From Prauserella flavalba (GTDB lineage Bacteria > Actinomycetota > Actinomycetes > Mycobacteriales > Pseudonocardiaceae): a stretch of DNA of 64,000 bases. The stretch spans positions 28,797-92,796 of the forward strand of contig NZ_MASU01000020.1 in assembly GCF_003202235.1 (NCBI RefSeq). The letters run 5' to 3'. The notes beneath the pieces were generated by a model. It was given only the letters and a program-made list of their open reading frames with translations, did not search any database and was not told the DNA's origin. How positions within the stretch are numbered: the first letter of the stretch is position 1; the number at the start of each line of letters is the position of its first letter. Both the position numbers and the translations under genes were made by a program. Below, in pieces: positions 1-8,967 of the stretch.

Positions 1-1
1 G

Positions 2-1435
2 CTGGGCAGGGTGCCGATCGGCTGGTTGGCCCGCCGCCGGACCGGGGAGCTGGCGAAGGTCGTGGGTGACGACGTGAGCGCGGTGCACCCGTTCATCGCG
101 CACGCGCCCAGCGAGCTGGTCGCCGCGTTCGTGGTGCCGCTCGTGTCTCTGGTCTACCTGTTCACCGTCGACTGGCGGCTCACGCTGATCACGCTGATCC
201 CGGTGGTGCTCGCGGTGGCGCTGGTCCCGCTGATGATGACCCCGGCACGGCTGCGTGAGCAGGAGGAGTTCGACGCGGCGATGGGCCGGATCGCGAACTC
301 CGTCGTCGAGTTCGTGCAGGGCATCGCGGTGGTCAAGGCGTTCGGCGGCGCAGGGCGGGCGCATCGCCGGTTCCGCACCGCGACGGAGGACTTCGCTCGC
401 GTCTTCTTCCGGTGGGTGCGGGGCCTCTCCGTGATCGCCGCGGGAATGCAGCTGGCCCTGTCTCCGCCGTTCGTGCTCCTGGTCGTACTGATCGGTGGCA
501 CCGTCCTGATCACGGGCGGCGGCCTGGCCCCCGCCGACCTGTTGCCCTTTCTGCTGCTCGGTCTCGGGCTGACCGCTCCGGTCGCAGCACTCGGCCACGG
601 GTTCGACGACCTGCAGGCCGCGCGGCGTGCGGTCGGCCGGATCCGGGAGGTGCTCGCGGTGCCGTCGCTGCCGGAACCCTCGCAACCGGTCACGCCGCGG
701 GGGCACCGGGTGGAGCTGCGGGACGTCCGCTTCGCCTACGAGCCAGGGCACGAGGTGCTGCGCGGCATCGACCTCGTGCTGGAGCCGGGAACGGTCACCG
801 CGCTCGTCGGACCGTCGGGCAGTGGAAAGTCCACAGTGGTCCGGCTGCTGCCGCGGTTCTTCGATCCCACGCACGGTTCGGTCACCCTCGGCGGAGTCGA
901 CCTGCGCGAGATCGGCAGTCGCGAGCTCTACCGGAGGGTCTCCTTCGTTTTCCAGGACACCGTGCTGCTGCGCGCGCCGGTCACGGACAACATCGCGCTC
1001 GCGGCACCGGGCGCCGGCCTCGGCGACGTGGTGCGTGCCGCCCGGCTGGCGAACGTCCACGAGCGGATCCTGGCGCTGCCGCGGGGATACGAGTCGGTGA
1101 TCGGCGAGGACGCCGTGCTCTCCGGCGGTGAGGCGCAGCGGATCGCGCTCGCTCGCGCCGTGCTCGCCGACGCGCCGATCCTGGTGCTCGATGAGGCGAC
1201 CGCCTTCGCCGACCCGCAGACCGAGCAGGCGGTGCGCCGGACACTGACGACGCTGAACAGCGAGCGCACGATCCTCGTCATCGCGCATCGCCTGGAGACC
1301 ATCGCCGACGCCGACACCGTCGTGATGCTGGAGCACGGGAAGGTCGCCGAGCGCGGCAGCCCCGCGGAACTGTTGGCGGGCAACGGAAGGTTCGCGTCGT
1401 TCTGGCAGTCCCACGGAGGAGGAGAGCCCCGATGA
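2..1435 (+). CDS. ABC exporter half-transporter, 5' end outside window
   Basis: Fused membrane and ATPase half-transporter of the type I exporter fold. The frame is open to the left edge, and the first visible residues align with residue ~100 of the next gene (PIGW motif), so roughly the first 90-100 residues are missing. Hydrophobic segments fill the first ~210 visible residues. The nucleotide-binding domain has Walker A GPSGSGKST (~270), signature LSGGEAQR (~373), Walker B ILVLDEAT (~393) and the switch histidine in IAHRL (~427). It overlaps the next gene by 4 bp (ATGA), so the two proteins probably form a heterodimer. Pairs like this resemble mycobacterial IrtA/IrtB siderophore transporters and often sit beside siderophore synthesis genes; the substrate here is inferred, not shown. 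Confidence 0.9.
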   Translation: MGRVPIGWLARRRTGELAKVVGDDVSAVHPFIAHAPSELVAAFVVPLVSLVYLFTVDWRLTLITLIPVVLAVALVPLMMTPARLREQEEFDAAMGRIANSVVEFVQGIAVVKAFGGAGRAHRRFRTATEDFARVFFRWVRGLSVIAAGMQLALSPPFVLLVVLIGGTVLITGGGLAPADLLPFLLLGLGLTAPVAALGHGFDDLQAARRAVGRIREVLAVPSLPEPSQPVTPRGHRVELRDVRFAYEPGHEVLRGIDLVLEPGTVTALVGPSGSGKSTVVRLLPRFFDPTHGSVTLGGVDLREIGSRELYRRVSFVFQDTVLLRAPVTDNIALAAPGAGLGDVVRAARLANVHERILALPRGYESVIGEDAVLSGGEAQRIALARAVLADAPILVLDEATAFADPQTEQAVRRTLTTLNSERTILVIAHRLETIADADTVVMLEHGKVAERGSPAELLAGNGRFASFWQSHGGGEPR

Positions 1436-3138
1436 TCCGCATGTTGCTGCGGGTGCTCGGACCCGAGTACGCGAAGCCGGTGCGCCGCACGGTGGCACTG
1501 ATGACGATCACCGCGATCGCCGAGGGACTGTCCTACGCGCTGCTGGTTCCCGTGCTGCGGGCGCTGTTCGGCGGCGACCCCGCGAGCGCGTGGCCGTGGC
1601 TGGCCGGGTTCGGTGGCGCGGTGGCGGTGTTCGCCGTGCTGCGTTACCTCGGCGACCTGTCCGGGTTCCGGGTCGGGACGTCGCTGCTGCTCGGGATGTA
1701 CCACCGGCTCGGTGACCATCTGGCCCGCCTGCCCATCGGCTGGTTCAGCGCGGCACGGGTCGGCGAGGTGTCGGTGCTCGGCAGCCGCGGGGTGCTGGGC
1801 GCGATGGGCGTGGTGGCGCACCTGCTGGCGCCGTTCATCTCCGCCTGCGTGACGCCGTTGACGATCGTGGCCGTGCTGCTCACGCTCAACTGGCAGCTGG
1901 GCCTGGCCGCACTGGCCGCCGCACCGGTCGTCGCGGCGGTGCAGCTGCGGACGGGCCGCTCGATGGCCGCACACGACGCTGAGCGCCACGAACGCGACCA
2001 CGAGGCAGCGGGCCGGGTCATCGAGTACCTCCAGGCACAGCCGGTGCTGCGGGCGGGCGGGCGGACCCACGAACGGTTCGCGATGCTCGACGACTCGCTG
2101 CGCGAGGTGCAGCGCGCATCCCGCAGGACGTTGCTGTCGGCGCTACCCGGCACGGTGGGCCTCACGCTCGCGGTGCAGGCGATGTTCACCGTGGTGCTGA
2201 TGCTGGGCACCTACCTCGCCCTCGGCGGAACCATCGGCGTGGCGGAGGTGCTGGCGATACTGGTGCTCGCCGCGCGGTGCGCGGATCCGCTGCTGTCGCT
2301 GTCGGATATCGGCGGCAAGCTCCGCGGTGCGCGTTCCGAGCTGGCGAGGCTCGACGCGGTGCTGAGCACCGAGCCGCTGCGGGAAACGCGTGAGCCGGTC
2401 GAGCCGGACGGTCATGGCCTCGAGTTCGACGCGGTCACCTTCCGGCACGGCGACCGCACCGTGCTCGATGAGGTGTCGCTGTCGGTGCCGGAGGGGCAGC
2501 GGCTCGCCGTGGTCGGGCCATCGGGTGCGGGCAAGAGCACGCTGCTGCGGCTGCTCGCGCGGTTCCACGACGTCGACGCGGGCACGGTGCGCGTGGGCGG
2601 CGCGGACGTGCGCGAGATCGAGACCGAGGCGCTCATGGCGCGGATCGCGATCGTCTTTCAGGACGTCTACCTCTTCGACGGCACGATCGAGGAGAACGTG
2701 CGGCTCGGCCGCCCCGAGGCGAGTGTCGCCGAGGTGCGGGCGGCGGCGAGCGGGGCGGGGCTCGACGAGGTGGTGGAGCGGTTGCCCGGCGGCTGGGCGG
2801 CGAACGTCGGCGAGGGTGGCGCGCTGCTGTCGGGCGGTGAGCGCCAGCGGGTGTCGATCGCGCGGGCGCTGCTCAAGGACGCGCCGATCGTGCTGCTGGA
2901 CGAGGTGACCTCCGCGCTGGACCCGGTGAACGAGGCGGCCGTGCACGCCGGCCTCGAGCGGCTGCTCTCGGGCCGGACGGTGGTACTCGTGGCCCACCGG
3001 CTGCGGACCGTGCGCGGTGCCGATCGCATCGTCTTCCTCGACGGCGGCCGGGTCGTGGAGGAGGGCGGCCACGAGGAGCTGTTGCGCCGGGGCGGCCGCT
3101 ACGCCGCATTCTGGAGCCTCGCCACGATGCCGGCGTAG
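1432..3138 (+). CDS. ABC exporter half-transporter (IrtB-like partner)
   Basis: A complete 568-residue half-transporter. Six hydrophobic segments occupy about residues 20-300, followed by an ATPase domain with Walker A GPSGAGKST (~362), signature LSGGERQR (~466), Walker B IVLLDEVTSA and H-loop VAHRL (~520). The ATG overlaps the stop of the preceding half-transporter (ATGA), and a GGAGGAGGAG ribosome site lies just upstream at 1415-1424, so the two are co-translated. It acts in the cytoplasmic membrane. Length and order fit a heterodimeric siderophore or lipophilic-compound transporter; a drug exporter is the main alternative. Confidence 0.9.
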   Translation: MIRMLLRVLGPEYAKPVRRTVALMTITAIAEGLSYALLVPVLRALFGGDPASAWPWLAGFGGAVAVFAVLRYLGDLSGFRVGTSLLLGMYHRLGDHLARLPIGWFSAARVGEVSVLGSRGVLGAMGVVAHLLAPFISACVTPLTIVAVLLTLNWQLGLAALAAAPVVAAVQLRTGRSMAAHDAERHERDHEAAGRVIEYLQAQPVLRAGGRTHERFAMLDDSLREVQRASRRTLLSALPGTVGLTLAVQAMFTVVLMLGTYLALGGTIGVAEVLAILVLAARCADPLLSLSDIGGKLRGARSELARLDAVLSTEPLRETREPVEPDGHGLEFDAVTFRHGDRTVLDEVSLSVPEGQRLAVVGPSGAGKSTLLRLLARFHDVDAGTVRVGGADVREIETEALMARIAIVFQDVYLFDGTIEENVRLGRPEASVAEVRAAASGAGLDEVVERLPGGWAANVGEGGALLSGGERQRVSIARALLKDAPIVLLDEVTSALDPVNEAAVHAGLERLLSGRTVVLVAHRLRTVRGADRIVFLDGGRVVEEGGHEELLRRGGRYAAFWSLATMPA

Positions 3139-3144
3139 GCCGGC
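3129..3144. terminator. Short GC hairpin between convergent genes
   Basis: GCCGGC, a four-base loop GTAG, then GCCGGC spans the stop codon of the ABC gene and abuts the stop of the convergent Lrp gene. The stem is only six pairs but all G/C, and no T-run follows. It may act as a weak bidirectional terminator. Confidence 0.35.
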
Positions 3145-4167
3145 TCAGCTGTGCAGCACGCCACTGAGGATGTCGCTCTGCTTGAGGGAGTCGATGATCA
3201 GCGAGGTCTGCAGGTAGCGCGCGTGCCGGGTCCACGGCGCACCGGCGAGCACCTCCTGCAGGGCCTGCTTGTCCGGCAGCCGGATGTCGGCCACGAGCTG
3301 GTAGTCGCCGATCAGCACGGCGGCGTAGCGCACGTACGGGGCAGCCGCCAGTTCGGCGGCGATGGTCTCCACGCGGTCCGGGCGGCTCTGGATCCACACG
3401 ATCGCCCCGACCGGAAGGCCCACCGCGGCCGGATCGGTGACCGCGCGGATCGCGACCAGGCCGTCCCGGCGCATGGCCTCGACGCGCCGTTTCGCGGTCT
3501 GCTCGCTGAGCCCGCACAGCCGGCCCAGCTCGTCGTAGGATCGGCGGCCGTCCTCGGCGAGCGCTGTGATCAGCATCCGGTCCTGCTTGGGGAGGTTGAC
3601 CGGCGAGCCGGGGGCAGGCCACGGCGACGCGGACGGGATCTCGCGCAGCGCCGCCACCTCCTCCTGGGTCAGCGCGCCGAAGTCCCAGTCGTGCAACGTC
3701 GTCACGTAGCGCAGCACCGGCAGGGTGTCGATCCGCGCGATCCCGGGGATCGCCGCCAGCTCCTGCAGGAACAACGCCGTCACGCGGTGCGGAGGGCACC
3801 AGATGTCGGCCACCAGGTCGGCGGTGCCGAACAGCAGGTGCGCGAACACCGTCTCCGTGCGGCGGGCGATGGCCGCGGTCACCGACCACGACGCCTTCGG
3901 CTCGCACGTCGCACGCAGCAGGTACTGCTCGCCCCGGCCCAGCCGCCGCGGGTCCGCCATGCCGTGGATGACGACGTGGCCCTGCTCCAGCAGCTGGTTG
4001 CCGCGGCGCGCGACGGTGCGTTCGGGCTGGCCGAGCACGGCGGCGATCCGGCGCCACGTCGCGCGGCCGTCGACGTGCAGCGCGGCGACGATGCGGCGGT
4101 CCAGCTCGTCAAGAGCGGCCGGTGTAGTTGGAGGCACGCGCCATAGTGTTGGCTGCTTCCTCCACAT
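3145..4167 (-). CDS. Lrp/AsnC family regulator with two AsnC modules
   Basis: A ~340-residue duplicated Lrp/AsnC protein. One AsnC-type helix-turn-helix lies near residues 10-60 (LDELDRRIVAAL...) and a second near 185-240 (QDRMLITALAEDGRRSYDEL), each followed by a ligand-sensing domain. Lrp proteins are usually ~150 residues, so this is the double-length form common in actinomycetes. It is divergent from the amidase/fatty-acid carrier operon and is its probable regulator. ATG 4167 was chosen because AAGAAG lies ~9 nt upstream; a TTG at 4188 or a GTG further in are alternatives. Confidence 0.85.
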   Translation of the reverse strand: MWRKQPTLWRVPPTTPAALDELDRRIVAALHVDGRATWRRIAAVLGQPERTVARRGNQLLEQGHVVIHGMADPRRLGRGEQYLLRATCEPKASWSVTAAIARRTETVFAHLLFGTADLVADIWCPPHRVTALFLQELAAIPGIARIDTLPVLRYVTTLHDWDFGALTQEEVAALREIPSASPWPAPGSPVNLPKQDRMLITALAEDGRRSYDELGRLCGLSEQTAKRRVEAMRRDGLVAIRAVTDPAAVGLPVGAIVWIQSRPDRVETIAAELAAAPYVRYAAVLIGDYQLVADIRLPDKQALQEVLAGAPWTRHARYLQTSLIIDSLKQSDILSGVLHS

Positions 4168-4188
4168 TGGCAATGCTTCTTGCCGCAA
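4167..4188. promoter_or_regulatory. Candidate Lrp operator between regulator and amidase
   Basis: TTGGCAA and TTGCCGCAA form an imperfect inverted repeat around the start of the Lrp gene in the divergent promoter region. Its position suits autoregulation and control of the amidase operon. Binding is inferred. Confidence 0.35.
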
Positions 4189-4244
4189 ACGTCGCTGATA
4201 CTCACTCTTGAGGCCACTTCGTTCTCAACGATGAGGAGTGGTGC

Positions 4245-5651
4245 ATGTCTGAGCTCATCGCGGCCACCGCACGCGAGGTCGTCGCAGGGCTGCGGGCCCG
4301 GGAGTTCGGCCCGGCCGAGTTGCTCAAGGCGCTGGAGGAGCGGGCCGCGCAGGTGGAGCCCGTCGTCAACGCGATCCCGGAGCGGTTCTTCGATCTCGCA
4401 CACCGCGCGGCGGAGGGCATCGGGGCCGAGGGCGACCCGGCGCGCTGGCTCGCGGGCCTTCCCCTGGTGGTCAAGGACTACAACGACGTCGCCGGTGTGC
4501 CCACCAGCATGGGCTCGCCGATCTTCGCCGGAACGCCGGCGCCCGAGTCCGACGCGATGGTGCGGCGGCTGGAGGCCAACGGCGCGGTCCCGTTCGCCAA
4601 GTCGAACGTGCCCGAGTTCGCGGGCGGGCACACCTACAACCCGGTCTTCGGCGCGACCCGCAACCCGTGGGACCCGCGGCTGACCGCGGGCGGCTCCTCC
4701 GGCGGCTCGGCCGCGGCGGTGGCGGCCGGACTCGGCTGGCTCGCCACCGGCAACGACCTCGGCGGTAGCCTGCGCACCCCGGCGGGCTACTGCGGAGTCG
4801 TCGGGATCCGCCCTACCCCGGGGCGTATTCCCCGCCGCAGCCCCAAGGTTCCGTTCGACGGCCTCTGGGTCGAGGGTCCGATGGCCCGCGACGTGCGGGA
4901 CGCGGCGCTGATGCTGGACGCGATGGTCGGCTGGGACCCGCACGACCCGCTCACCTCGCCGGATCTGCCCGGGAGCTTCCTGTCAGCGATGTCGGGATAC
5001 GGTCCGCCGCGCCGGGTCGCGTTCAGCCCGGACCTCGGCCTGCTCCCGGTCGAGCCGGTGATCCGCGAGCGCACCGAGCGGGCGATGGCGGCTTTCGAGC
5101 ATCTCGGCGCGACGGTCGAGCACGCGTGCCCGGACTTCACCGGTGCCTACGACACCTTCCAGACGCTGCGGGCCGAGCTGGTCGCCGCGAGCCACGGTCC
5201 CCTGCTGGGGGAGCACCGTGACCGGATCAAGCCGGACATCGTCTGGAACATCGAACGGGGCCTGCGCCAGGGCACCGACGCCGTGCTGCGCGCGCAGCGC
5301 CGCCGCGGCGAGCTCTTCCACGAGGTCGTGCGTTTCTTCGACGACTACGACGTGCTGGTGTGCCCGACGGCGCCGGTCATGCCGTTCCCGGTCGAGCGGC
5401 ACTGGCCGACCGAGATCGCCGGGACCCCGTTGGACACCTACATCGACTGGATCGCCATCACGTTCTTCGTGTCGCTGACCGCCTGCCCGGTCGTGGCGCT
5501 GCCGTGCGGCCTGCACGAGGGGCTGCCGGTGGGCGTGCAGCTGGTCGGTCCGCCCGGGTCCGAGGCGCGGCTGCTGGCGTACGCGGCGGAGCTGGAGGCC
5601 GCGGCGGGTGTGGCGGGTCGCCTTCCGGTGACCCCGCGGAAGCATGGGTGA
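4245..5651 (+). CDS. Amidase (amidase signature family)
   Basis: A 468-residue amidase-signature hydrolase that would split a carboxylic amide into acid and ammonia in the cytoplasm. The Ser-cisSer-Lys triad is visible: Lys ~77 in VVKDYND, the Gly/Ser-rich loop GGSSGGSAAA (~149-158) and Ser ~175 in GGSLRTPA. ATG 4245 has GAGGAG seven bases upstream. It is followed by a short-chain fatty acid carrier whose start lies close to its stop, so the acid product or substrate may be handled by that carrier. Substrate unknown; GatA is unlikely because no gatB or gatC is nearby. Confidence 0.88.
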   Translation: MSELIAATAREVVAGLRAREFGPAELLKALEERAAQVEPVVNAIPERFFDLAHRAAEGIGAEGDPARWLAGLPLVVKDYNDVAGVPTSMGSPIFAGTPAPESDAMVRRLEANGAVPFAKSNVPEFAGGHTYNPVFGATRNPWDPRLTAGGSSGGSAAAVAAGLGWLATGNDLGGSLRTPAGYCGVVGIRPTPGRIPRRSPKVPFDGLWVEGPMARDVRDAALMLDAMVGWDPHDPLTSPDLPGSFLSAMSGYGPPRRVAFSPDLGLLPVEPVIRERTERAMAAFEHLGATVEHACPDFTGAYDTFQTLRAELVAASHGPLLGEHRDRIKPDIVWNIERGLRQGTDAVLRAQRRRGELFHEVVRFFDDYDVLVCPTAPVMPFPVERHWPTEIAGTPLDTYIDWIAITFFVSLTACPVVALPCGLHEGLPVGVQLVGPPGSEARLLAYAAELEAAAGVAGRLPVTPRKHG

Positions 5652-5658
5652 GGCCGTC

Positions 5659-7098
5659 ATGGACAGGCTGACCGCGCCGGTGCACGGCATCGAGCGCGAA
5701 GGACCGATCGGGCGCGCGGCACTGCGGGTGTCGGCGTGGATGGAGCGCTGGTTCCCCGACGCGTTCGTGTTCGTGCTCGTGGCGGTGGTCGTCTCGGCGG
5801 TGGGCGCGCTGGCCCTCGGGGTCAGTCCCGCCGGGGTGAGCGAGGCCTTCGGGGACGGCTTCTGGGACCTGATCCCGTTCGCGATGCAGATGACGCTGGT
5901 GGTGATCGGCGGGCACGTCGTGGCCACCTCGCCGCCCGCGTCCCGGCTCATCGAACGGCTGGCGGCCCTGCCGCGCAGCGGCCGTGGCGCGGTCGCGTTT
6001 GTGGCGCTGGTCGCGATGCTCACGTCCCTGCTCAACTGGGGCATCAGCATCATCTTCGCCGGGTTGCTCGCCCGCCGGATCGCGCGGCGGGAGGAGCTGG
6101 GCATGGACTACCGGGCCGCGGGCGCGGCGGCCTACCTAGGCATCGGCGGAGTGTGGGCGCTCGGGCTCAGCTCCTCGGCGGCACAGCTGCAGGCTAACCC
6201 CGGCAGCATCCCGGCGTCGCTGATGCCCGTCACGGGCGTGATTCCGTTCGCCGACACGATCTTCACCTGGCAGTCGCTGACGCTCGCCGGAACGCTGGTG
6301 GTGGTCAACGTGACCATCGCGTTCCTCTCAGCGCCGAAGGCCCGCCACGCGCGCACGGCGCAGGCGATGGGGGTCGGGCTGGAGGACGCGGAACCGGAGC
6401 GGTTCCGGCCGCGCCGTCCGGCCGAGTGGCTGGAGTACAGCCCGGTGCTCACGTTGCTGGTCGTGGTGCTCGGCGTGGGCTGGCTGGCGCAGGAGTTCAC
6501 CTCGACCGACCCGATCGTCGCGATCTCCGGCCTCAACACCTACAACCTGCTGTTCCTGATGCTCGGCATGCTCCTGCAATGGCGGCCTCGCGCGTTCGTC
6601 ACCGCGGTGGGCAGGGCGGTGCCCGCGACGGCCGGGGTCCTGCTGCAGTTCCCGTTCTACGCGGGCATCGCCGGCATCCTCACCTCGGCCGAGAACGCCG
6701 AAGGGCACACGGTGGCGCACGCGATCTCCACGGCGTTCGTGCAGATCGCGACGCCCGGCACGTTCGCGCTGGTGATCGGCGCCTACTCGGCGCTGCTGGG
6801 GTTCTTCGTGCCCTCCGGCGGCGGCAAGTGGATCGTCGAGGCGCCCTATGTGATGCAGTCGGCCAACGATCTGCAGTACAACCTGGGCTGGACGGTGCAG
6901 ATCTACAACGCCGCGGAGGCGTTGCCGAACCTGCTCAACCCGTTCTGGATGCTGCCGCTGCTCGGCCTGATGCGGTTGCGGGCCAAGCACATCGTCGGGT
7001 TCACCGCTCTACAGTTCGCCGTGAACCTCCCACTGGTGCTGGGTTTGCTCTGGCTGTTCGGCCAGACCCTGCCCTACGAGCCGCCCGCGCTGCCCTGA
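5659..7098 (+). CDS. Short-chain fatty acid transporter, AtoE family
   Basis: A polytopic membrane protein of ~479 residues with about twelve hydrophobic stretches. Features such as the NWGISIIFAGLLAR segment and the C-terminal FFVPSGGGKWIVEAPYVMQ stretch fit the AtoE/SCFA_trans family of short-chain fatty acid carriers. It is co-directional with the amidase, whose stop lies at 5649-5651. I prefer ATG 5659, preceded by GTGAGG; an ATG at 5644 in the same frame would overlap the amidase. A joint role in taking up and hydrolysing small amides or acids is inferred. Confidence 0.85.
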   Translation: MDRLTAPVHGIEREGPIGRAALRVSAWMERWFPDAFVFVLVAVVVSAVGALALGVSPAGVSEAFGDGFWDLIPFAMQMTLVVIGGHVVATSPPASRLIERLAALPRSGRGAVAFVALVAMLTSLLNWGISIIFAGLLARRIARREELGMDYRAAGAAAYLGIGGVWALGLSSSAAQLQANPGSIPASLMPVTGVIPFADTIFTWQSLTLAGTLVVVNVTIAFLSAPKARHARTAQAMGVGLEDAEPERFRPRRPAEWLEYSPVLTLLVVVLGVGWLAQEFTSTDPIVAISGLNTYNLLFLMLGMLLQWRPRAFVTAVGRAVPATAGVLLQFPFYAGIAGILTSAENAEGHTVAHAISTAFVQIATPGTFALVIGAYSALLGFFVPSGGGKWIVEAPYVMQSANDLQYNLGWTVQIYNAAEALPNLLNPFWMLPLLGLMRLRAKHIVGFTALQFAVNLPLVLGLLWLFGQTLPYEPPALP

Positions 7099-7109
7099 TC
7101 CACAGTAGA

Positions 7110-7139
7110 CACTCGGTCACCCCGCGGGGTGACCGAGTG
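7110..7139. terminator. Perfect 30-bp palindrome between convergent genes
   Basis: CACTCGGTCACCCCG is followed directly by its exact complement CGGGGTGACCGAGTG. The palindrome overlaps the last codons of the minus-strand TetR gene and lies 11 bp after the carrier stop, as expected for a bidirectional terminator. Confidence 0.7.
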
Positions 7140-7671
7140 CCGCGCAGGCGGCGTCGAGCGCGGCGGTCCGCAGCTCGTCGACGGGCGTGTCGGCGAGCAG
7201 CACCAGGCAGTCGCCGAGCCCGCCGAGCGCCACGATCGCCCGTGCCCGTGCGGCCACGTCGGCGTCAGGGCCCACCAGGAGCGTCGTGAGGCGGCGCCGC
7301 CAGTCCACGATGCGCTCGACGACACCGAACTCGCTGAGCGTCGGCAGGTCGCGCAGCATCAGGCCGGTGACGGCGCGATGCCGGTAGGAGACGTCGAAGT
7401 AGCGGCCGAGCAGCTCCCGCGCGTCGACGTCTCCCGCGGCCTCGTCCTCGGCGAGCAGGGCGTCGAGGTCGTCGGTCAGCGGTTGCAGCAGGCTCGCGAC
7501 GAGCTCCTCGCGGGACGCGAAGTGGTAGTACAGCGCGGGTTTGGTGAGGCTGAGCCGGTCGGCGATCTGGCGCAGGCTCGTCTGCCGCACGCCCTGCTCG
7601 GCGAACAGCTCGAGCGCCGCCTCCTGGATGCGCTCCCTGGTCCGGCTCGTCCTCGGTCTCGCCACGGTCAC
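7117..7671 (-). CDS. TetR family transcriptional repressor
   Basis: A 184-residue protein with an N-terminal TetR helix-turn-helix at about residues 12-58 (RIQEAALELFAEQG, then LTKPALYYHFASREEL) and a helical ligand domain. It is divergent from a FAD monooxygenase gene; the shared promoter holds a long inverted repeat (7683-7725). TetR/flavin monooxygenase pairs usually respond to an aromatic or antibiotic-like substrate of the enzyme; that ligand is not known here. Confidence 0.9.
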   Translation of the reverse strand: MTVARPRTSRTRERIQEAALELFAEQGVRQTSLRQIADRLSLTKPALYYHFASREELVASLLQPLTDDLDALLAEDEAAGDVDARELLGRYFDVSYRHRAVTGLMLRDLPTLSEFGVVERIVDWRRRLTTLLVGPDADVAARARAIVALGGLGDCLVLLADTPVDELRTAALDAACAALGHPAG

Positions 7672-7682
7672 ACCCTAGTTCA

Positions 7683-7725
7683 TTGACCGACCGGAAGGTA
7701 AACGGTTTACTTACCGGTAGGTCAA
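7683..7725. promoter_or_regulatory. TetR operator in divergent promoter
   Basis: TTGACC-N-ACCGG at 7683-7694 mirrors CCGGT-N-GGTCAA at 7714-7725, around a central near-palindrome AAGGTAAAC/GGTTTACTT (7695-7712). The dyad sits between the TetR gene and the monooxygenase and is the likely binding site for both promoters. Confidence 0.65.
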
Positions 7726-7740
7726 CGAATGGGGGTATCG

Positions 7741-8967
7741 ATGAACGTGCTGATCTCCGGGGCCAGCGTGGCAGGCCCGGTGCTGGCGTACTGGCTCGCG
7801 CGAGCGGGGTTCTCGCCGGTGGTCGTGGAGCGGACGCCGCGCCCCCGGCTCGGCCTCGGCGGCCACGCGGTCGACCTGTTCGCGCCCGCGATGGAGGTGG
7901 CGCGGCGGATGGGCATCGTGCCCGCGTTGCGCGAGGCCGCGCTCCCGCCTGCGGCGATCCGGCTCGAACGACCCGGCAGGCGCGCCATCGACACGGACCT
8001 GGCCGACCTGTCCGACGCCTTCGCCGACGGCAACCACCTCGAGGTCATGCGCGGCGAACTGGCCTCGACACTGCACGACGCGACCCGCGACGACGTCGAG
8101 TACGTCTTCGGCGACTCGATCCGGACGCTCGCCGAGGACGCCGGGGGAGTGGACGTCACGTTCGACAGTGGGCTCAGCCGGCGATTCGACCTCGTGATCG
8201 GCGCCGACGGCCTGCACTCGAACGTGCGGCGGCTCGCGTTCGGGCCCGAGCGCGACTTCCTGCACCACCTCGGCGGCTACCTCGCGGTGTTCACGCTGCC
8301 GGACCACCTCGGGCTCGAAGGGCGGACGGTGCTGTACAACGCCGTGGACCGCGTGGTGGCGATGTACGCCGTGCCCGGCACCGGGCAGGCGCGGGCGGTG
8401 CTGCTGTTCCGCGCGGGCGAGCTTGCCTACGACCACCGTGACGTCGCCGAGCAGAAACGCCTGCTGCGCAAGCAGTTCGCCGGTGCGGGCTGGGAGGTGC
8501 CCCGGCTGCTCGACGCCGTGGACGACGCGGACGACTTCTACCTCGACGCGATCGGCCAGATCCGGATGGACACGTGGACGCGCGGCCGCGTGACCCTCGT
8601 CGGCGACGCCGGGTACTCGCCGGGCCCCGCCGTCGGCGGTGGCACCACGCTGGCGATGGCCGCCGCATACGTGCTCGCCCGCGCGCTCGCGGATGCCCGC
8701 GGCGATCACACCGCGGCGTTCGCCGCCTACGAGCACGGCATGCGCGACTACGTGCTCCGCTGCCGCGGGGTCGCGCCGCGCGTGCTGCGCAACGGCGTCC
8801 CGCGTTCACCCGCCCACGTCGCGCTCACCGCCTTCTCGCTGCGGCTGCTGCCACGGCTGCCCAGGGCGATCCGCCGCCGCGCGCTCGCCAACGGGGCCAG
8901 CAGCACCCTGTCGTCTTTCACCCTCCCCGGGGAGGATGGACCCTCTGGGGAAGGGAGAAGGCGATGA
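7741..8967 (+). CDS. FAD-dependent monooxygenase (aromatic hydroxylase type)
   Basis: A 408-residue class A flavoprotein monooxygenase that would use NAD(P)H and O2. The N-terminus has a GASVAGPVLAYWLARAG dinucleotide fold variant followed by VVVERTP. The second FAD motif is VTLVGDAGYSPGPAVGGG near residue 285, and the C-terminal TLAMAAAYVLARAL helix is typical. ATG 7741 is preferred over 7729 because GGGGGT lies six bases before it. It overlaps the next gene by 4 bp (ATGA), so the hydrolase downstream probably acts on the same compound. The substrate is not deducible. Confidence 0.85.
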   Translation: MNVLISGASVAGPVLAYWLARAGFSPVVVERTPRPRLGLGGHAVDLFAPAMEVARRMGIVPALREAALPPAAIRLERPGRRAIDTDLADLSDAFADGNHLEVMRGELASTLHDATRDDVEYVFGDSIRTLAEDAGGVDVTFDSGLSRRFDLVIGADGLHSNVRRLAFGPERDFLHHLGGYLAVFTLPDHLGLEGRTVLYNAVDRVVAMYAVPGTGQARAVLLFRAGELAYDHRDVAEQKRLLRKQFAGAGWEVPRLLDAVDDADDFYLDAIGQIRMDTWTRGRVTLVGDAGYSPGPAVGGGTTLAMAAAYVLARALADARGDHTAAFAAYEHGMRDYVLRCRGVAPRVLRNGVPRSPAHVALTAFSLRLLPRLPRAIRRRALANGASSTLSSFTLPGEDGPSGEGRRR